Assembly: GCA_029255685.2 (NCBI GenBank)
Contig: CM055313.2
Span: forward strand, 48,812,079 to 48,876,078
Reading direction: 5' to 3'
DNA: 64,000 bases
Origin: Silene conica
Taxonomy: Eukaryota > Streptophyta > Magnoliopsida > Caryophyllales > Caryophyllaceae
The stretch's first letter is position 1, and each line of letters starts with the position of its first letter. The notes under the pieces were generated by a model. That model did no database searches. It was not told the DNA's origin and was given only the letters and a program-made list of their open reading frames with translations. Made by a program: the position numbers and the translations under genes. Shown here piece after piece: positions 59,571-64,000 of this stretch.

Positions 59571-59593
59571 GGTCGGCCGACCTATGAAGGTGG
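59571..59593. repeat. palindrome pair split by the copia-2 insertion
   Basis: GGTCGGCCGACC at 59571-59582. A partner would start at 59592; only its first two bases, GG, remain before the copia-2 LTR begins at 59594. The presumed TSD is GGTGG (59589-59593). Confidence 0.65.
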
Positions 59594-60577
59594 TGTTGGG
59601 GCTGGTGTCCTTAACAGTTAGTACAATGACTTACCAAATCTCTTAAAGGATCACAAGGGCATACTTTTGTATTATTATCAGTTGATCCACGTTTATCAAT
59701 AACGGTTGGCTTGCTAGATAAGTTTGACGTTATTGTCATACGGATGGCGGTGGTCAACTGGTCCCTATACGTCACACCTATAGGACACGTTTGAGAGATG
59801 TGAAGGTATGAAAATACAGTCACATTTATGCCGGATATGACTAAACAGTTAGTCAGAGGTATTGACTATTAAATTAGTCAATGAGATGTTGAGATTATTA
59901 TTTAATACGGATTAAATAATTTTAGCTGATACGGATTACATGATTAATTCGTAAATTAAATATAAACGGTTATATTTAATTAAATATTATATTCGCGTAT
60001 TAATATAAACAGTTATATTAATTTGGGTAATTATACAATATCGTAATTTTATCAGACCATTATTAATACATCGACTACATTAATATCTGATAACACGTAT
60101 ACGATTTATAATAAAAATCCCGCGAATAACTTATAGCTAAATGGGTCGAATCACGCAAAGGAATAAGGTAAGAGTGGAAAAAGCCTACCCTTACCAAAAG
60201 ACCATTCGGCCGACCCTATGGCTAGGAGAGTCTTTCTCCTTATGTCAGACACTGGTGATTTATTATTCTCACAATTAGGGTTTTGAGAACATTCTTTTCC
60301 CAAAACTCAGATCTCACATCTAAAACCTCAAAAGGCTCTCCCCATATTGCAAGGCAATTGGAGAGTATTTTCTAGCACACGCGGCATCGTCTCAAACTAA
60401 GTCTTGGGTGCAAGTTATAGGAGGGAATTTACTTTAATTCATGTTCTTAGGCCTATTCAAGCAAGGACCCAAGGTTGTATTCTTTTCATGTTTTATTTAT
60501 CTTATGACAATATTCACAACTGTAAATTTCATTATAATCCTTCAAGTTTAGGGCGAATACATGCTTTATTCCCCACA
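59594..60577 (+). repeat. copia-2 5' LTR
   Basis: 984 bp, TGTTGGGGCTG...CCCCACA, two bases before the primer-binding site. The minus-strand ORF at 59611-59823 is LTR sequence. Confidence 0.95.
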
Positions 60578-60579
60578 AG

Positions 60580-60591
60580 TGGTATCAGAGC
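60580..60591 (+). other. copia-2 primer-binding site
   Basis: TGGTATCAGAGC, initiator-Met tRNA type. Confidence 0.95.
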
Positions 60592-60663
60592 CAAGGCCAT
60601 GAAATTTTACTTTTGTGTTATTCATAAAGTTATAAAATCTGAAAAATCGTGTTCTGCCGCTAA

Positions 60664-60883
60664 GTCGGTCGATAGACCCCCCGTTGCGGTCGGTCGACCG
60701 CCTCCTGCGTAATTTTCTGTTTCGACAGTTTATCTTTTGTGAGAAATCGTTTTAGAAACTCGGTTTCGTGTTTTGTGGTCGGTCGACCTGTTTTTCGGGT
60801 CGGTCAACCATTCTGCTTTTAAAAAAAAAAATAAAAAATTTTCGTCAGGTGGTCGGTAGACCTGTTTATTGGGTCGGTAGACC
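60664..60883. repeat. GGTCGRYCGACC palindromes in the copia-2 leader
   Basis: Motif-like sequences start at 60664 (decayed), 60688, 60777, 60798, 60851 and 60872. The last four form two pairs with 21-bp offset (GGTCGGTCGACC with GGTCGGTCAACC; GGTCGGTAGACC twice). Position in the leader matches the CTCGATCGAG array of copia-1, and the flanks align, but the motif type differs. Confidence 0.9.
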
Positions 60884-62222
60884 ACCCCTGTAACAGACTC
60901 GTTTTTTTTATTTTTCGAAAATAACCTGTTTTATTTTCACATGGCCTTTAGTAATATACTATATACGGAAATAGTATATTATTAATTTAGTGAAACGGTT
61001 CACCCTCGTATGGTACATATTATTTTAAAACGGTTTAAGATAATAGGATTATAAATTTATTAAAATTGGGTGATTAAAACGGTATAATCACATAATTTTA
61101 ATCCCGTAAGGTGGTTTGGTAAAAATTTATTAATCATAATAACAGTATTATGTCATGAATGAATTTTGTTTTAGTTGATGCATTTTATTTATCGTCTTGT
61201 TGAATGCCTTGTGAATGCTTTCAATAACGTATTTAATTTTTGCAAACGGTTGTAACTTAGTGTGGCCTTAGAAGATTGTGTCACCGTAATGATGGAACAC
61301 AGTCTTGCTTGTAATTTTGAGATCTTGTATCTCCGTTTTGGGTTTTTGCCATGTAATTACTTTTGTATTTAAATTAGAATGTAAATAGGACTATATTTGT
61401 AATTTTGTGAAGACCAAAGACGGAGACCGGATGCTCACTCCCGCTGCAAGGACCAAGATGGAACATCAAGACAAGCTTCTAGGGTCCAACGGTGGATTCC
61501 AAGTTGTTTTATGTTTATTTTGGTAGGATAGGCCACACTAGGACTTTTATTTACGTTTATCGCATTTATTTTATGCTTTCATCGTTAATAGCTTGCATCA
61601 TTTTCCGCCTAAAACCAAACCACCTATAACATGCCTGAAAACTGACTCATGTAGAGGTTACGCGTTAGTTTTCTGTGACAATACAGATGTCACATGTCAA
61701 TTGCAAAGCCATCACTTTATTTCATTCATTCACGCATATGCTAGATTTTAGTTCACTTAATATGAATAAATATAAGTCTATGGGGTCTTCCTCGTATAAC
61801 CAAAAATTGAGAATAGTCTTTATAAATCAGCCTCCCATGAATCCCTTCTTCGTCGGTAAGCATAATATGACCCCTTCTACGTCGGGTAAGTGGGAACAGA
61901 TGATTTATTTTATCTCAACATCATGGTCACTCGATAATATCTAGCGACTGAGATGGACTAATAGATAGGATTTACGGAAATCTATCGACCAAGAGTTCCA
62001 ACGGTGGAATTAGCCAAACTGTGGGCTTATCAATATACGGAAATTGAGTCTTGGGATCGTTTATATAATTCTTGAGGGAGATCAATTATATAAATGCTTG
62101 AGTCTACGAGTTGAAATTTCAATTTAATATAGACTTAAATCACAACAATGAGTTGTTTATATGGTTCTGTTTTATCTTCTTTTCAGTGTAGAACACGTTC
62201 AATTAAACTGCTGTATAACTAA
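60884..62222 (+). other. copia-2 leader, rest, non-coding
   Basis: Aligns with 1815-3132 of copia-1. No gene. Confidence 0.75.
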
Positions 62223-64000
62223 ATGGCTGGTGAAGACCCAATGCCAAGTGCCAAGCTAGCACGTGAATCCTGGCTAAAAGCCTTCATGGACTCCATGAAT
62301 CAGTCTACTAGACTGAGGAATGATGGGTCAAACTTCTCTGACTGGGAGGCAGCACTACGGAATGCTGCCATTGCTGACGGAAAGCTCAAGTACTTTACTG
62401 AGCCCATTCCACCACACCCAGGAACTGGAGCTAGAGCTAACGAAGTTCGCGCTCATAGCGACTTCGTCATGGAAGCGGGTGCGATAAAGAACGTACTCAT
62501 CTATGCAATGGAATCCAATTTGCAAAGATGCTTCATAACCCATGGTGCAAACAAGATTTTCACCACGCTCACTAACGAATTCTCAAAGGCTCCGAGAATC
62601 GTTTCTTATGAGCATACCTGTCGCTTCTTTGAGGCGAAACTCCAGAAGGGCCAAGCTGTTAGCCCACATATTCTTCACATGATTGAGAATATCGAGAAAC
62701 TGGAGGCCCTAAACTGCAAGATCAGTGAGAACATAATCGTTGATCGAATGCTTCATTCGCTTCATGATGGGTTCGCCGTCTTCAGGGCCAACTACTACAT
62801 GAACGACATGAACAAGACTCCTCATGAGCTCCACTCCCTTCTCGTACAGACTGAGAAGGATCTGAAATTAAGTGGGAGCATGAAGCAAGATGTTCTCATG
62901 ATCTCCAGTAAGGGTAAGGGTAAGGGTAAAGCTAAAGCTCAGGGCGACCTAACAGTAGGCAAGCCCAAGTTTAAGAAGTCAGGATTTACTAAGAGTGGGC
63001 CAGGTGAGTCGAGCAACTCACTAGGCAAAACAAAGAGCAAGGATACAAGCATGGAATGTCACCATTGCCACAAGACTGGGCATTGGAGGCGCTCATGCCC
63101 CGTGTATCGTGAGGACATTAAGGCAGGCCGTGTTACTCCTGTTGGTATGTCTTCTTCTTCTTTTATTCACATGATTGAGATTAACCATGCAAGTTACGGA
63201 ACTTGGGTACTAGATACTGGTTGTGGTTCTCATCTATGTAATCATGTGCAGGGCCTCCGAAACCAAGAACCCCTAATCAAGGGTGAGGTTGACCTGCGTG
63301 TCGGGAATGGAGCGCGTGTTTCTGCAATCTCGAGGGGAACATACGTGATCCAGCTTCCAAGTGGATTCGAGTTATCTTTATATAACTGTTATTATGTTCC
63401 TTGTTTGTCCAAAAACATTATTTCAGTTTCTGCGCTTGACAAACTCGGTTTTTCATTTGTAATAGAGAATAATAGCTGTACTTTCTCCTTACACAATATG
63501 ATTTATGGCAAGGCAGTTTCCATGAATGGAATTTATGTTTTAGTTCAAACCACCGAAATATTACATGTGAATAATAAGAAATTAAAGGTAGGTGACAAAG
63601 ATCAAACTTACCTATGGCATTGTCATATGGGACACATAAATGAGAAACGCGTAAAACAGCTCATACAGAATGGAGCTATCTCGCCCTTTGATTTCGAATC
63701 ATATGGCACGTGTGAATCATGTCTCATCGGTAAGATGACTCGTATTTCCTTCAAAGGTGTTGGAATGCGCGCTGCCGACCTATTAGGACTCATACATACG
63801 GACGTATGTGGCCCTATGTCGATCAACGCACGAGAAGGCTATAGGTATTTCATCACTTTCACGGATGATTTGAGTAGATATGGCTATGTCTACTTAATGA
63901 AGCATAAAAGCGAATCCTTTGACAAGTTCAAAGAATATCAGAATCGGGTACAGAACCAGCTGGGAAGAAAGATTAAAGCACTACGTTCTGATCGTGGTGG
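62223..64000 (+). CDS. copia-2 Gag-Pol, 5' 592 codons, open to the window edge
   Basis: I translated this by hand from the ATG at 62223 to base 64000 and found no stop. Gag capsid (about residues 15-225, ESWLKAFMDSMNQSTRL, SNFSDWEAALRNAA); intact nucleocapsid knuckle CHHCHKTGHWRRSC at about residue 279; protease TWVLDTGCGSHLCNH at about 324; integrase zinc finger (HCHMGH at about 465, CESC at about 497); integrase core with first Asp in HTDVCGP (about 525) and second in RSDRGG at the edge. Gag, protease and integrase are in one frame, as is usual for plant copia polyproteins. Reverse transcriptase and RNase H should follow beyond 64000. With an intact LTR and leader, this copy may be recent and possibly active. 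Confidence 0.95.
   Translation, partial: MAGEDPMPSAKLARESWLKAFMDSMNQSTRLRNDGSNFSDWEAALRNAAIADGKLKYFTEPIPPHPGTGARANEVRAHSDFVMEAGAIKNVLIYAMESNLQRCFITHGANKIFTTLTNEFSKAPRIVSYEHTCRFFEAKLQKGQAVSPHILHMIENIEKLEALNCKISENIIVDRMLHSLHDGFAVFRANYYMNDMNKTPHELHSLLVQTEKDLKLSGSMKQDVLMISSKGKGKGKAKAQGDLTVGKPKFKKSGFTKSGPGESSNSLGKTKSKDTSMECHHCHKTGHWRRSCPVYREDIKAGRVTPVGMSSSSFIHMIEINHASYGTWVLDTGCGSHLCNHVQGLRNQEPLIKGEVDLRVGNGARVSAISRGTYVIQLPSGFELSLYNCYYVPCLSKNIISVSALDKLGFSFVIENNSCTFSLHNMIYGKAVSMNGIYVLVQTTEILHVNNKKLKVGDKDQTYLWHCHMGHINEKRVKQLIQNGAISPFDFESYGTCESCLIGKMTRISFKGVGMRAADLLGLIHTDVCGPMSINAREGYRYFITFTDDLSRYGYVYLMKHKSESFDKFKEYQNRVQNQLGRKIKALRSDRG

Larger units (their letters stand above)
57361..59593 (-). mobile_element. 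second Athila-like element, 3' LTR and 3' UTR, minus strand
   Basis: Reverse of the 50000-52650 architecture: 3' UTR (58915-59593), purine tract (GGTTTAGTTTGGGGAATT, read on minus, near 58915), LTR starting TGATACGTG at 58914 and running left to about 57361 (end uncertain). It carries palindrome pairs in LTR and 3' UTR. Copia-2 interrupts it at 59594. Its coding part lies beyond the window. Small ORFs are not supported. Confidence 0.8.
59594..64000 (+). mobile_element. copia-2: Ty1/copia element, young, runs off the window
   Basis: 5' LTR, primer-binding site, leader with palindromes, and an open gag-pol frame to the last base. Same family as copia-1 (LTR, leader and gag align), but without its stops and deletions. 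Inserted in the minus-strand Athila-like 3' UTR. Confidence 0.95.

Overview
The window is nuclear DNA of a flowering plant with a large, repeat-rich genome. It is AT-rich, contains Ty1/copia and Ty3/gypsy elements with plant-type LTRs (initiator-Met tRNA primer sites), an Athila-type gypsy element, a CACTA (En/Spm) DNA transposon with introns, a Helitron end and a likely Stowaway-type MITE. I see no ordinary host gene, rRNA or tRNA gene. The species cannot be named from this sequence. Almost every base belongs to a transposon, and the insertions are nested, so insertion order can be read from target-site duplications (TSDs).

Layout. 1-573: 3' end of a Helitron inserted in the 5' LTR of copia-1. 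574-9031: copia-1 (LTRs, leader with an array of palindromes, badly decayed gag-pol). 9032-10169: 3' part of a long gypsy-type LTR. 10184-16763 plus 38095-38357: copia-3, a gag-only element. 16764-38094: copia-4, the same gag-only family, inserted into copia-3's LTR (TSD GTAGT); it carries a solo LTR of the copia-1 family (20408-21404, TSD CATTG) and, in its 3' LTR, an 11.2-kb CACTA element (25726-36887, TSD CGA) with two intron-containing genes. 38358-41623: mixed non-coding repeats and a gypsy LTR end. 41624-44311: 3' end of copia-5 whose LTR holds a solo LTR of its own family (TSD GTAAG). 44312-52656: Athila-like element with broken pol and an intact downstream ORF. 52657-57360: long-LTR gypsy remnants, mainly a 3.1-kb minus-strand LTR. 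57361-59593: 3' end of a second Athila-like element on the minus strand. 59594-64000: copia-2, same family as copia-1, with a reading frame open to the window edge.

The most unusual signal is a short palindromic motif, core TCGRYCGA, that occurs in pairs whose starts are 20-21 bp apart. It appears in the leaders of copia-1 (CTCGATCGAG type) and copia-2 (GGTCGRYCGACC type), and in the LTR, 3' UTR and putative intron of two Athila-like gypsy elements (GGTCGRYCGACC type). Two homologous copia leaders carry different motif types at the same place with the same spacing, while unrelated gypsy elements share one type. This looks like a constrained cis-element (protein-binding site, RNA dimer or packaging signal, or recombination signal) and is the best candidate here for something undescribed.

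All coordinates, motif counts and spacings were read by hand; family names rest on recognised protein and terminal motifs, not on a search.
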